Counted from the stretch's first letter, positions 1-60,377 are shown. The stretch: DNA of 64,000 bases from Microvelia longipes (GCA_018340805.1 JACMZG010001908.1:11454134-11518133); one strand, 5' to 3'. Notes: generated from the letters alone by a model not told the origin. Translations and numbers: made by a program.

Positions 1-600
1 GCCACCCCACACAGTAATGATCTTGGTTTTCTGTTAACACAAGTCAAGTTCTTATTTTTTGCGGACAATTTAAAGCTTTACTTAAACATTTGTAATGTTC
101 GTGATTGCAGTCCCTTACAAAGAGTTATTGTTTTGCTATGCCTGTGGTGCCAAGAAAACTACTTAAATTTAAATGTACTAAAATGTCATATTGTTTTCTT
201 CTATAGAATTAAAGAGCCTATAATTTTTGACTACAGTATGCTTGGTTCCCCTCTTTCTTCTAAATTGTACATTAAAGATCTCGGTGTAATTCTTGACAAG
301 TCATTAAGCTTCAACTATCACATAGATTTTATGACTGAAAAAGCCATGAAAATACTCTGATTAATTTTTAGAAATAGTCCTTACTTACTTTGTATACTAC
401 ACTTGTAAGACAAATTATTGAATATGCATCACCTGCTTGTTCTTCTTTTTATCAAATATCTATCCACTCTGTTGAAAAAATTTAACATGAATTTTAAGAT
501 TTATTAATTACAAACTAGCTATTGCACCTCCCCCCTTTCCTACTCCTTATGACTATGAGCCTGTTATCAAAGATTATGTGGTATAAATAGATCACTGTTA
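1..600 (+). pseudogene. decayed LINE reverse transcriptase (jockey/CR1-like), 3' part
   Basis: The reading frame from about 49 to 360 gives FFADNLKLY, WCQENYLNLNVLKC and YIKDLGVILDKSLSFNYHID, the palm-to-thumb region typical of insect LINE reverse transcriptases. The catalytic YADD/FADD box is changed to FADN at 58-69. After a stop at 358-360 the homology continues in broken frames (LVRQIIEYASPA at about 399-434, TPYDYEPVIK near 540). This is a dead copy whose 5' end lies outside the window. Confidence 0.75.
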
Positions 601-959
601 GTCTTTTTCACCCCCCAACAGATGGCGCTAAGGAAAAATGTGTTTAATGTTAAATGAAATTCTATTGATAAAGCATAAAAATAATATCGAATTATTGGTT
701 GCTTATTCATCAAATTTCAACTTAAATTCTAGACTTAAGATTCAGCAAAGATTATAGAGTACCTGAAAATGGAGCCAACACACTATGTGTTCTGCACAAA
801 TAAATAATCCAAAAATCATCTTCCTATCTAACCATACCCGGGAACCAATGGTATATTACCATCGCCCAATGGTTCTAGTTACGGCTGACATGTTGATGAA
901 ATGTGGATATACAAGGAGATAAGTGAGTCATAACCCTGAGTCCCTTAGACGAGATTATA

Positions 960-1070
960 GTAGGGTTAAGTACAGTTATGGCACCTAGTGGAAGCTGACT
1001 TACTTCCAGACCCCTTATCTCTGTGTTATTCTGCCCATGTACTACCTCTAAGTATCAGTCTCTTTAGTCA
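960..1070 (-). mobile_element. partial copy of the 42639-43004 MITE
   Basis: It shares the blocks ACAGTTATGGCACCTAG, CAGACCCCTTATC and a terminal AGTATCAGTCTCTTTAG with the complete MITE at 42639-43004. Only one end is recognisable. Confidence 0.5.
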
Positions 1071-1959
1071 CATCAGATTTACATCGGACTCGCATGGCTC
1101 GTGCTCAGCAGTACAATTCGCCAAATTTATACTGCAACACTTATTCGGAGTCACTTCACTCGTCCTCAGATAGTTAATAGATCCGATTTATTCTCAGTGG
1201 TTATTCATACAGCACTGAGGTTTAAGGTGCATACTTATTTTGAATAATTTTTTCGCCGTAATTTTTTTCTCTGCATATTGTCCCTGTGTACTTTTTTCCA
1301 GTATTTTTTCCCCAGTGTACTTTTTTTCCTAGATTCATGAAATTTATAAATATGTATAAAGATTACTAAAACAGTTAGAAGCTACAAAATTTTAACAGAT
1401 ATCAGCGCTAGCGATGGCCACTGCCGACAACAGCCTAGTTCAAAGACTTTCATACCAAAATAAACAACAATGTTACCATAAATTTTATAAGAGACGTCGG
1501 GGCTATAGGCAGTTACAATCACTACGTCAGCCCCCACAAAAGCGTGACTGCAGTATTTATGCTAAAATTGTGTACAATCCCCAAACCAGGCAAATTCCCG
1601 ACAGTAACCACCTACAGGTAATATCTATACAACAGTGTGTTGTGTTTTATAATAAATAACAAGCCAATTCGGCGTCTTCTTGAACATCTAGTAGGCCTAG
1701 GCAAGGTCCGATAAGACTAAAAGGTTAGTGTCAATTGGTTAAATCGGAAACCTGATTACTTATTTTTAAAAGTGAAACGGCGATCCCACGGAGGAAGGTC
1801 TCCAGCAAAGGTTGACACAGATAAAGCGAAACAGGAACAAAATCCGATCCTGCGACAAAAATTCTCAGTTGTTAAATTTCATAATAAATAACTAACTTTT
1901 ATAAAGGGTTGGACAAGAGGTAAATTAACTACTCCACACTGCTGGTCTTTTAATACCTA

Positions 1960-2065
1960 TATATATATATATTAATATAAATATAATTATATATATATAT
2001 ATATATAATAATATATGTAATATAATATATAATATATTATAATATATATGTATATATACACAACA

Positions 2066-2096
<31 letters not shown>

Positions 2097-2135
2097 GTAA
2101 TAATATATATATATATATATACTATATATATATAT
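1960..2135. repeat. (TA)n microsatellite
   Basis: Impure TA dinucleotide run with occasional AA or GT interruptions. Confidence 0.9.
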
Positions 2136-2896
2136 GCGTGTGTTAATAATAGTGCATTATTTCTATTCCAAATATTAAAATATTTATTTATAGCCTTTAC
2201 TGGTCAAGCGAAGCAAAATGCCTCTACGATTTTTAAGTTTCTAAACTTTTGAAATAACTAATGAATAGAAAAATGTATTCAGTGGGCTCATAGCGGTAGA
2301 CTGTATCACGTTTAAGTATATAGTGGATTAGGATAAACGTATCATAACTCTAGTAATAGTTACTAGTTGTAGTGATCGTAATTTTAAATTACATTGAAGG
2401 CAATAAACTTTCTGTATATTTTTTAAAAATCTTAAAAAACATGTAAATTTATATCTGCTCACGGCAAGAAAATAAAGCATTACGGAACTAATTTTAGGCG
2501 AGAAAGTAGCATTTACCAAATCGGCTGGTAATTATTCATGAATGACTGCACTTTACCTAGCTAGGCAGGAAAGTAGCATTTCCCAGCTGCCTATGCTGGT
2601 AAAGAAAGTTAATAGATAATTTTTGTAAACATGATTAGTTAATAATTAAAAAGCCTATTGAATTTAATTTAATAATTATATATAATAAATAATTACACTT
2701 TAACTAATAATGTACATTAAAATTAACACTTGTAGTAAATCTTGAATAGAAATAAAATTTTATTGATTATAATTAAAGCAACCACTTTTTGCTTGAGTTT
2801 ATTATCTCATTTGTTTGGTGTCAAGTCATTTACTACTTTATCATACGAACCGTATTAATACAGTTTAAAAGTTAGTTTATTGTATAGCGTTTTGTG

Positions 2897-3120
2897 ATGG
2901 ATATAGACGAACTTTTCGATCATACCCCGTTTGATGTTTTAGAAATAGCTACAAATGCCAAAGAGAGCCTACTACTCGGCAAATTAGGAAGTTGGTATCT
3001 CAAAGCATATGGAAGTGTTCAAAGAATAGTGCTCAAGAGAAAAAAGTAAAGAAGTAAGTTAAAACATGGTTAGCGTATTTAAAAAGAACTGTCCAAACAA
3101 ATGCCTAAGTTTTGATTATT
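2897..3120 (+). pseudogene. possible fragment of a Crypton-like (tyrosine recombinase) N-terminal region
   Basis: A 50-codon frame from ATG 2897 (MDIDELFDHTPFDVLEIATN, then AKESLLLGKLGSWYLKAY) continues after a one-base shift as EVFKE-stop-CSREKSKEVS. This resembles the N-terminal region of Crypton/ZMYM-type recombinases, where a LLP.KS...Y..AY..F..W pattern is typical. The TAG sits where the usual Trp would be. The similarity was judged from memory and the fragment is short, so the family call is tentative. A possibly related frame starts at ATG 43132 (MDCDSDIENTPPELKLL). Confidence 0.4.
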
Positions 3121-3179
3121 ACTGGTTCGCAAGATAAATATTGTGGTGGAACAAGGCAGGAAAAGAAACAATACTGACC

Positions 3180-3330
3180 TGGTATATTTGCCTTCCTCGG
3201 CTTTGCCTCGTCAGTAAAATTATAAATTACCTTCCTCGGCTTCGCCTCGTCAGTCAAAATAAAAATTTCCTGCCTCGGCTCCGCCTCTGCAGGTAATTTA
3301 GATAGCAATCCTCGCCTCCGGCTCGGGGGC
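3180..3330. repeat. short tandem repeat with CCTCGGCTTCGCCTCG core
   Basis: Three to four degenerate units of about 45-50 bp, each carrying a self-complementary CTCGGCTTCGCCTCG-like box. The minus-strand frame reads repeated DEAKPRK but looks like repeat translation, not a gene. Confidence 0.7.
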
Positions 3331-3388
3331 TAACTTCGATACTAGTCAGTAATATTCCATTTTCCTGTCTAGTTACACAAATAACTAT

Positions 3389-3430
3389 TACTATTTTTCT
3401 TCTAATAAATTTATTAGAAGAAAAATAGTA
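3389..3430. repeat. 42-bp perfect palindrome
   Basis: The two 21-base halves are exact reverse complements, with the centre at AAA/TTT (3409/3410). No tetraloop and no T-run suggest a terminator function. Confidence 0.9.
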
Positions 3431-4251
3431 CAATCATTTATGATTGTAACAATACAAAATCTTTAAATCAGCACGTACATTTTAAAGTATGGGACACGAA
3501 AAAAAGTTAAACTCTTTATGATATTAGTGAAGCTAATTAAAATTAAAGCCAAAAAAGGTAAATCCTAGAAAGCTCATGGGCAGTTATTCTAATTTTAGTG
3601 TTATTTTTTATTTAAGTCAGCTATCAACTAATCATCCATGTCTATTTTTTACATAGGTCAGTATAGCTTTCCTTATTTTGTTTATATATTACTATAGGCA
3701 TTAGTAATGGTGGATTTAATAGGTTATACGTTATATTAATCTTAGGAGTAGGAGTAATTGAGTAATAGGTTTAGTTATAGTAACAGCAAGAGTTATATGT
3801 TATAGTAATTTTACTTATATTGTGATCTATTAACTTATACATGCAGGTTATTTTAATAACCTGCGCAGTAGATGTATTTGTCTACAAATACCGAAAACTT
3901 GCGCAAAAATTGGATTGATAAAAGAAAGCATGTATTTCAAAGAAATTCGCTGTTTTGCGGACCTCCGCACCAGATTTTTTGACTTATACACTTTAAAAAT
4001 TCGCTTATGTGGCAGTATGCCACTTATATAAACTAGCAATAGACAGCAAACATGTGACGCGAAGCCTCACTGATGGCGATGCCGCGTAGTGGCCGAATGA
4101 CCGAAGGTGGAGCGGATTCAGCCGAAATGTATTATTTGAAAAACGTATTTTTTTACACAATGCTACATCTTGATCGATAAAATCAGAACTTATGCTGATG
4201 ATAAACTTCGTATATGTATTTAATATACTTTGTAAAACGTAAAATATATAA

Positions 4252-4259
4252 ATAAATAT

Positions 4260-4314
<55 letters not shown>

Positions 4315-4325
4315 TATATATATAA
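4252..4325. repeat. (TA)n microsatellite
   Basis: TA dinucleotide run, which abuts the dispersed repeat at 4325-4600. Confidence 0.9.
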
Positions 4326-4600
4326 ACTAGAGGGGGCATAGCTTTATCTCAATACTTGCGAGGCTGAAACTGTAACCTCCTTGAAATCTTCTTTAAGAGT
4401 GAGTTAAGGTTATAATTAATCAATTGTTTTCGGTTTCCCATATATTTTTGTGTTCTGATTTGTATTTTTAACATTATACTATCTAAGTTATCTGTACTGA
4501 ATATTTGATTATATTTACAAGCGAAACTGGTCAGGTTTCAAAATTAATCCTATAGGGCCCCTCAAGTAATAATATCTCTATGCTTGTAAATACATACGCA
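4325..4600 (+). repeat. dispersed repeat, other copies at 62520-62830 (minus) and 61080-61260
   Basis: Blocks CTAGAGGGGGCATAGCTTTA and GTGAGTTAAGGTTATAA recur in reverse complement at 62640-62765. The part TTTGATTATGTTTATATGCGAA-like with AATAATATCTCT recurs near 61200. No coding capacity is seen. Confidence 0.6.
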
Positions 4601-5939
4601 TAATGCTTTGAGGGATGTGAATTTTTGCTGAGTCATTATTGTGGTATAATTATACATAAAAGTGTCAACACTAGCATAGTAGTACACACAAATGCATAGT
4701 ATTCATATCTACTAATTTTTCCTAAGCAGAGATTTCCTTAATTTATAATTAAATTTGTATTTTTTTACTATTAAGTTTTTATAAATTGATTGTGTCACAG
4801 ATTATTTTGGCGTAATACTATTGTAGGAGCAACAACCCTTAATAGCCGAAGAATGATGCTAATACATTTATTGGCGGTTACTTATTTGGTCTCTTTATAT
4901 TTGTTTATTTTTCTTGTGCAGGTGCAGAGATGTCTTGTGTTTTGTTTGTTTACGTTTATTTATAGAGAATATAATTTGAAGTGTGATTATTAAGGCATGA
5001 AATTATAAGCATGCTAATGTTTTATTCTGTTCCTAATTTAAAATGATGGCGACCTTCTAAAGAATTTATTACGTTGATTAGAATTCCCTCACTCAGTTTT
5101 TGTTTTGTTTTTATGTTGCCTTAGCAACATGTTGATTACCATGTTGTGATAAGATTTGATTTTAAAAATTAGGCAGCTAAATTTTTTTAGTGTTGTTTTA
5201 TTCCTTTTAATGTTTTTGTGTGTAAAATAAATATACAATGAGAGTAGTGCCTCTTTGGTCAAAGAAGATCCAGCTAGACAATCAAGAACAATGGTGATTA
5301 TTATTTTTTTATAAAACAGATATCTCAGGCGAAGGGAAATTTATATTTTAAGATGATTGTTTCTCTGTTTAAACGGGTGGTTTATCTCTCTTCTTAAAGT
5401 ACACTTTAGTTCAATAAGTCACCCGTTTTAGAAATGCCAGAATGTCATTAAAGACCTGTGAGGATAATTACTACGTACACACAGCCTGTATTTCTTGCAC
5501 CGTATTTGTTTACTTGATCTTCCTAGTTCTAGTGTATCGGACTGGATTCCCTCTGCTTAGTTCTTACAGCATATGTAACCCTAATTAGATATCATGTTTA
5601 ATGTGATCCACTTAAAATACTGTGTGAACATTGTAACAAGTATTTTAGCCCGGGGAGCTGTTGGCGAGGTATTTTCAGATCAAAACACAATTTTGCTCAA
5701 AAGCCAAGCTTATGGAGCACATTTTGTCCAAGCTCGGAACCTTAAACATAATAAATTCCAGGAATCTATAAATTATGAAAAGTGTATAATGCTAATATGC
5801 CTAAAGCCCTGTGACAACAAATAATACAAAATGACAACCAAAGTACACCACTGACATTTTAGAGCAGACCACAGAATCCCTGTTATCTACTCTGGCTCAC
5901 CTTCAATCGCTAATTGATCAGTGTTAAAAAACTGGGTTT

Positions 5940-6420
5940 ATATATACTTACCAGCTTGACCAGTCTCACACATAGATAGCACGACCCGGCCGTACCCACT
6001 TTCAGTTAGCCAGATAACCCTGGCACCCAAGTCACCACTATCAAGTAGCTTTGACACACTTTCAACCTTACCCCCTAACTCGGCCCAAACTCACTCTTTT
6101 GCTACGTTAGCCAACCTCAGTTAACGTGCCGCCACCACTGCTCTGCAAAACTAATTGTACACTCATTCTGCACTGTGGCACAGATCACGCTTTACACCGA
6201 GCCCCATTCGCTTTCCACAATCCAGAAGCTCGAACAGCTCATAGCTTACCACCGCAGCGCTCAGAAAAGAGTGCCTACGGGTCTATGATACACCCCACTG
6301 TCGCTCAGGAGACGTCGCACCAGCTCGCTCACCACTCTATTCAACCACCCAAGCCCAGTATAGTCTCCTTATTTTCCAACACACAACAACTCCCATGAAC
6401 ATAGTGTCGATACACCAAAC
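5940..6420. other. compositional outlier (C-rich block)
   Basis: About 480 bp with roughly even base composition and strong C over G on the + strand, set in ~70% AT surroundings. The longest frame, 6126-6398, has no recognisable motif and starts at a non-ATG codon. Possibly transposon-derived; function unknown. Confidence 0.5.
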
Positions 6421-6649
6421 GATTGCAATAGCTCCATGTTTAAATAACGCATCCTGGATAAGATAAACACCTGTCGCTCCACCTAAGTGATGAAGATTTT
6501 AGGTTCCCACACCCTTTTCTTTATAATGTGGTTCTAAACCACACCTCTAATGTCTTCTAAACCTATTACCCACCCAGACTGTTTACGATAAAAAGTTGAA
6601 ACTTAGGTAAAAAATCAATCTTTTGGTCTAGTTGAGTTTTCCGCAAAAT

Positions 6650-6760
6650 AATTTATTTATGAAGATTTAGGCCTTCTGGTGGTGACCATGGGTCACAATT
6701 TAGATGAAGAATCCGACGTTTCATTTCACTGTGGGAGGCATCTTCAGGGATGTAGGACAT
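6650..6760 (-). ncRNA. hammerhead-like repeat, GAAACGTCGG family, copy 2
   Basis: Core at 6719-6747 on the minus strand: CTGAAGA, then TGCCTCCCACAGTG..., then GAAACGTCGG. It is closely similar to 33375-33500, and both are flanked by the same AAGATTTAGG(C/T)CTTC block. Confidence 0.45.
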
Positions 6761-7316
6761 CATGTAAAAAAACACAATGCTCTATAAAATTAAGTCTTCA
6801 TGACAATAACCACAGAAGTCTTCGCAGTTTATTAATTTATTTATAGCGTCATTAACTGTCATTTGTGAATTAGTAAAGATTTTGAAAATTCATTAAACAC
6901 AGAAAAATGTTTAGATCAGATTCTCAACCCTTGGGTTGCAGACAATTATTGTTGAGTTCCAAGAAAATGATTGGTCATATTATATTTAAATGAAATTTTT
7001 AAAAAATATTTAGGTATTACTGATTAGTTATACTATTTGGGAATACAGCAGTGGTCTGCCCCACCAAGTCAAAAAGAAAAGTTATAATGCCCCACTTAGT
7101 AAGAAAAATCAAAAACCCTCTACAGCTGCTGTTGTGTATATTATACGATACACAACAAAGTCAGGTTTTTGAAGGTCTGTAGTGTGAAAACGGCTAAATG
7201 TACATAAATATTATACTATCTTTATAAAGCGTGTCTTGTAAAGACACTTAATATTCAAATCACCCTAATAAAAGTTGAGAAAAAAGGTTTGAAAATAGAA
7301 TTTTTGATGACTTTGA

Positions 7317-54718
<47,402 letters not shown>

Positions 54719-54935
54719 GCCCACCATTTTTTTTAATTTTAAGACCTTACTGTACCAAATTTTAGTTTTTTTTAGTAATATTACACCCTACATGGTTCAA
54801 TGCTAGAGATCCTGGGAAAATCAGAGTAACTGGGTAAAACCCATCTATTTGCATATAAAATCTGTATTTATTCGCATTATATTTCAACTCAAATCACTGG
54901 TTTGTGAAGCTCAAATCAGCCACAGGTTGATTACT

Positions 54936-54980
54936 AATAAAATGTGGACTTAACTAACTGGTTTGCATTTAGATAATAAA
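54936..54980 (+). promoter_or_regulatory. candidate polyadenylation signals of IFT122
   Basis: AATAAA occurs at 54936-54941 and again at 54975-54980, 218 and 257 bp after the stop codon. Both are plausible 3' end signals, but AATAAA is common by chance in DNA this AT-rich. Confidence 0.35.
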
Positions 54981-55065
54981 ATAGCAATATAGGATCTAAA
55001 TGCAAACAAAGAGATTAGTTTAATTTAACCCTGAGTCATAAATGATAGCTTGACCTTTTTTAGTC

Positions 55066-56130
55066 TGATTACTCTAGACTAAAGTCTGATTACTCTAGAC
55101 CAGGCCTGGGCAAACTTTTCTAGCAAAGGGCCGCTTAGTATTTTTACAGCCCGTCGCAGGCCGCATTCCTTAAATTTTAAAGTATGCTAAACCCGCAACA
55201 AATTGCAGTTACGCTGGTGTTTAACTAAAGTCAAATTTATTCTCAATGAATTAGGATTGGGGAACTTTAGCACTAAACAGAAAAAACAAAACGAAGTATC
55301 TTCGTCAGATCTTGAAATATAACTAAAGACAAATTTTGCTAGAATACTAGGTGTAAACATAATTTTAAAAAGTATTCCTATGAAATATAAGATCAAAGGG
55401 ATTGTATTTTATCAACTCCTTTTCGGCAATTCACAGAAGGCAAAATAGCTTTTTTTATCTTATTATTGTGAAAATAAAAAATCACTAAAATAATTAGAAT
55501 TCGCCAAATCTGACAATGAGAATTGATATGAAAGGCGGCCGCCGCTCTTTATGTAATTGTTTCTTATCTTACTAGTTTTTGTTTCTCCAAATTTTAAAGT
55601 TAAAGTAACAATCCATTATTTCCTTATCTTGGTATCTAACTTTTCATAATAATTTTGAATTAAACAATTTATTTGCTTATACCTAATATTTTATTTATTT
55701 TTAATTTATTTTATCTTCTTTCCAAACATTTTAATTTTGCCCGCGGGCCACATAAAATGCTCCGCGGGCCGCATGTGGCTCGCGGGCCATAGTTTGCCCA
55801 GGCCTGCTCTAGACTAAAGTCTGATAACTCCACACTAAAGTCTGATTACTCTAGACTTAAGTCTGATTCCATACACTAAAATCTGATACTGAAGACTTAA
55901 GTCCGATTACTCTGGACTAAAGTCTGATTACTTTAGACTAAAGTCTGATTACTTTAGACTAAAGTCTGATTACTTTAGACTAAAGTCTGATTACTCAAGA
56001 CTAAAGTTTGATTACTCTAGACTAAAGTCTGATTATATATACTAAAGTCTGATACTCAAGACTTAAGTCCGATTACTCTGGACTAAAGTCTGATTACTCT
56101 AGACTAAAGTCTGATTACTTTAGATATTAT
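55066..56130. repeat. ~21-bp tandem array (split by a hAT element)
   Basis: Unit GACTAAAGTCTGATTACTCT. Two or three units lie before 55101 and about fifteen after 55806. The array was one block before the hAT insertion. Confidence 0.92.
55101..55806. mobile_element. 706-bp non-autonomous hAT element, target duplication CTCTAGAC
   Basis: Terminal inverted repeats CAGGCCTGGGCAAACT at both ends. The subterminal sequence is rich in GGGCCGC/GCGGGCC. 8-bp direct repeats CTCTAGAC lie at 55093-55100 and 55807-55814. No transposase frame is present. The sequence belongs to the widespread hAT type whose ends read CAGG..TGGGCAAACT. Confidence 0.9.
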
Positions 56131-56139
56131 TTTATTTTA

Positions 56140-57630
56140 ATCTTTTTAAGTCTTTTCCCCTGTTTTTTTTTAATTCTTTATTGCATACTTTGTTTTGTTT
56201 CTTACAAAGTAAGACCTTCAATTGTAGGTAATAATATAAATTGCCAATAGAAATTATAGGTACTTGTTTGATCTGAGAGGACAAAAAGAGTTTTTTGAGG
56301 TAAAATGGAGATTATTTAGTTAAGTTAGGATATTATCAACAAATTTAATTGATAATTATTATTTAAAAAAATAATTGAATCTATGTTTATTTGATGTTCT
56401 ATGAAGTGATTCTTAATTAATATTATATTTGCTGTTTAATATGTATGTGATGAACCAGACAGGGCTGTTACCTACCTTTTCTTTTTGAAAGTGGGGAGAT
56501 AACCACCTTAATAGGTAATTAATATACATTAGCAACTATGAGACTGGACCAATAGAGGTAGGACTTAATAGTTCATTTAATGCTTTGTTTGGTTGGTACC
56601 ACATTATAAGTTTAATTCCAACTCTCTTCACGTTCTTTTTATTATAGGAGTGTTGTTATTAAGTTTTTCCGTCTAAGGTTTTGTGGTGGCTCATCCAATG
56701 TGGTACCAGTGCCATGGAGTTAAGGAACGCTACCAGTTTCTTAATTGCTGTGTTAATCCTAGTGTGTGTCTTTCATCTATTAGTTTAGTCTCTTTGGTTA
56801 TTGAGAATTTAATTTGATTAGCCTTAGTTTTCTGGACTGGCATTCAATACAAATTACATCAATTCATTACTCCATACATCATAAGAGCGACCATGTGAAT
56901 AAACATAAATTTTAATTTTACTTTTTAATTTAGTTATAACGTACTATAAAAAATATTATTGTGATAAAAGAGGCATTAGATTTATCATAGAAAATGAATC
57001 TCTTTTGGTTGTAAGATTAGCTATAGATTTAGCTAATTTTACGGTCTGTTTATTTATTTTATTTTTAGTTATCATTTTAGATTACTTATATAATTGCTGA
57101 ATATGATTTAAAATTATAAGAAAACTGTGTAATACATTGTAATCCATCCGTCCTGATTAGATTAATTTATATTTGTGATTTGTATAAGTATAAGCTAGTG
57201 ATTATTTAGTGTATTAATTATGAACTCACCGATATGTAAACTTAGTATTGTTTGTTATGAATTTGTTTTTAGCTTTATGCTTAGGAATAATAATAAGAAA
57301 TAAATAAATAATAAAATAATAATAAAAAAATATTAGTTTTTTTTAAAAAAAGGAAGAGTGCTGGACTTAGTCCGTACCTTCCTTTAACTAGAGGAAACAC
57401 TGAGTATACATCAAAACAAATTAATAATAATAATAATTATTATTATATGGTATCTATTTTTACTTTAAAGTCTTTATGTGAGTAATAGGCCACAACCTTT
57501 ATGGTTGTAACTGTTAAATAGTTGATGTTATAAAAGAAGTCATGTTTAAAAAAACTAAAATAAAAACCAGTTAAAACAGAACAAAGCACATAACATTTTA
57601 TAAAAATCTCACATAGTTTTACTCTGAACA
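56140..57630. other. downstream intergenic sequence without recognisable features
   Basis: AT-rich; I see no ORF, RNA gene or dispersed repeat. Confidence 0.6.
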
Positions 57631-57637
57631 GTTATTA

Positions 57638-58144
57638 CTTAGAATAATACTAATATAGAAGGAGCATCTGGACCATAAACACAATGTAATTCCATTTATA
57701 ACATGAAAGCTGTTTGACTGGTGGTCTTAAGTAGGAGTACCACCCTAGCAACAAAACATTATTTTATAAATGTGTTAATTTTATAAATATCCTCTAATAA
57801 AGAAAGACCTTAAGTTACAAATTAAATAACTAAAGAACCTTGCTAAGTACTTAATAAAATCGGTCTTAGATAACAAAAGGGTAGGGGAATACAAGAATCA
57901 CATTTAGTTGACGAGGACTACTTTTAATATAATTTAAATTAAAAATGTAGAAATAACAATTTAAAATGCTTAAAATATTTTAATGCACCGATATTTAATT
58001 GCAATAATTCAGCAACTGGAAATATTGCCTACTACGTTAAAAAAACATTTTATTTTGTCAGGTTGGCAGCATTACTTAAGACCAACAGTGAACTGGCTTT
58101 TGTGTTATCAGTAGTGCTCCTTCTATATATAGTATTATTCTAAG
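57638..58144. mobile_element. 507-bp foldback MITE, second copy, target duplication AGTTATTA
   Basis: Same family as 7784-8328: termini CTTAGAATAATAC, and inner GAAAGCTGTTTGACTGGTG. Perfect 8-bp duplications at 57630-57637 and 58145-58152. Confidence 0.88.
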
Positions 58145-58152
58145 AGTTATTA

Positions 58153-59590
58153 TAAAATATTAACTTCAACAACATAAAAGTGACATAAACATGCAACTTA
58201 ACTCTTAACTAAAGGCTGGAAAATTATATACTGTAAATTTTTGTTGATAACACCTATATTATACAGATAAATGTTCATATTTACTTAAATAAAAATGTTA
58301 TATAAATTATTATGTAAATGAGTTTGTAGTTATATTTCTGTTGTGTGGCTCTCAAAACATTAGGTGACACAAAATAAGAAGATAAAAAATAGAAAACAAA
58401 TAAATAAAACAAAGAATTATTTAAACAGTTTAATCTCTCCAACAGTGATCTAAGAGATCGCAGGTAAATGGAGTGATGTTGAAGCAAATGCGAGCATAAA
58501 ATATAGACTCCATTCTAAGTTCTGCTTGATAACTTATAAAAGGTAATAAAGGTTTGGGCTTTTATTAGCCCAATTAATAAAAGATTATTGAGGATTTGGG
58601 AATCTTAAAACTGGTAATTCCCTTATATTATGCAATTCCTATTCTAATATTTTTGTATCATCTGGCTTACTGAGTCTGTTTCGTACCTTAGCACCACTAT
58701 TTTTCATTGACTAGAGACGCAATTTATTTTTTAGTAAAAAAAAAGAAAGAGGCTTGTTCAGTCTTTTAATTACATGCTGAGGATTTCATATCTTGAATTC
58801 TATGATGGATTTTAGAGGTATTACCTGGCATTACCTATTGGACTCATTTTGCCGAGGCTCCTCCCGTACAAAATTGGTGGTAAGGTAGGGATTTCGCTTA
58901 TTTTATTCTAAACTCGGCAACACTGTTTAGTCATTCTTTCTTTTAAAAAAAGTGACATTAATGTCTAGAAGTTTGATAAATCAAACTTCATTTAACTTCA
59001 CCAGTAAAATGTAATCCCTATGACGTCCAGTTAACTAAAGGAATTAATTTTGACATAGTTGGTAGCACTGGGTTCCCACCATGTGTTATTGGCAGGAACC
59101 AATTAGAGCCCAGAGATCTCCCGCAATCTGGGCATCAAAAACTAATAGACATGCTATATATGTTTTGATCTTATTGTAAGATTTTCTTTAAATAAATTTT
59201 ATTTGATGGAAAACGCCCTTAAATAAAATTCACTTAATTATTTAAAAGAAACAGCTTTGAATCATTATCTTTATTTGACACAATATAATTGTGCGAGAGA
59301 TATATTGTGTCAACTATTCATGTTTTGCAAAACTCGGTAGTATCAAATGATACATTATCTTTATTGATAATACAACTAAATTTGTGCCTGAATAACCATG
59401 TCACCAAAAACATATTTTACTTATGTTGTTAGTAATAATAACATTATAATTGATTTAAACCCACCATAAACAGTTTGCTTTTATATTTGGTTTGTTCTGT
59501 TTATTTTTAGCAAATTTTCATCATGAAAGTGATGCTTATGAGGTAGCTCAGATGACAGAAATTGAGGGGGGGGGGGTTCAGATTGGCTTC
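58153..59590. other. intergenic sequence without recognisable features
   Basis: No ORF or repeat that I can name; a 9-G run at about 59566 lies just before the next repeat. Confidence 0.6.
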
Positions 59591-59599
59591 CTGATACCA

Positions 59600-60085
59600 A
59601 AAATATATGTCTGAGAAAAAAGTATGTATATATATGCTACTTAAATTTTATGATCCAACAAAAATCATAGATATAATAGTCGTATTGAAACGAAACTTAG
59701 TGTACTTATTTATTAGGTAAAGGTATAGAGACTTGTATCAAACTTAAACTCAATCGGATCATTTTATAATTTTTTACAATTTTTTAAAAACGTATACAAG
59801 TCATTTGTTAAAAATTGAACTAATGCTGATAACGAGATGGAACTTGGCACATATTTTAGTCTTATACATGGCTTCATGCATGCCAACTTTCAATCAGATC
59901 GCATAATTTTTCCGTGTTTTAAGATTTTTCAAAATTGCGAGTTTTCAATTTCGAAAATTCGAAATTGGTAAGTCATTATTGCGGGATAATGAAATCATAA
60001 AAAATATTTTCCGAATAGCCCAACTACTGTGGTAGACTGGTTTTTGTATAAAGTGTCAACTCCCTAGCATAAATACACTGGGGTG
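59600..60085 (-). repeat. 5S-module repeat, partial minus-strand copy
   Basis: Reverse complement of the body (CCCAGTGTATTTATGCTAGG-like start to TGAAACGAAACTTAGTGTAC on plus). It ends at ATAGATATAATAGTCG, just before the 5S-like module would start. Confidence 0.75.
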
Positions 60086-60316
60086 TGTGTGTGTGTATAC
60101 AGTTTGTGCCACTTGGGATGGTTCAATTCAGCTGAAACCAGTCTCAATCAATTTATCTTGCTGTCTACCCTAATAAGTGATATCTTGATTTACCGTTTAC
60201 ATTTTTTTCATGACGTAATATTGTTCATTCCTAAACATCTTGGGATATGCAAAGTTTTGTTTCGATTTGAGAAAGCCTTCGATAGTTATTGTTCACCATA
60301 CAAAAAACTGAATAAT

Positions 60317-60317
60317 A

Positions 60318-60377
<60 letters not shown>

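Noticed and set aside
1414..1659. 81-codon Arg/Gln-rich frame with a possible donor at its end
   Set aside because: No recognisable family and no partner exon; kept only as a note in the upstream region.
5594..5824. 76-codon + frame
   Set aside because: No motif; length is unremarkable for this amount of sequence.
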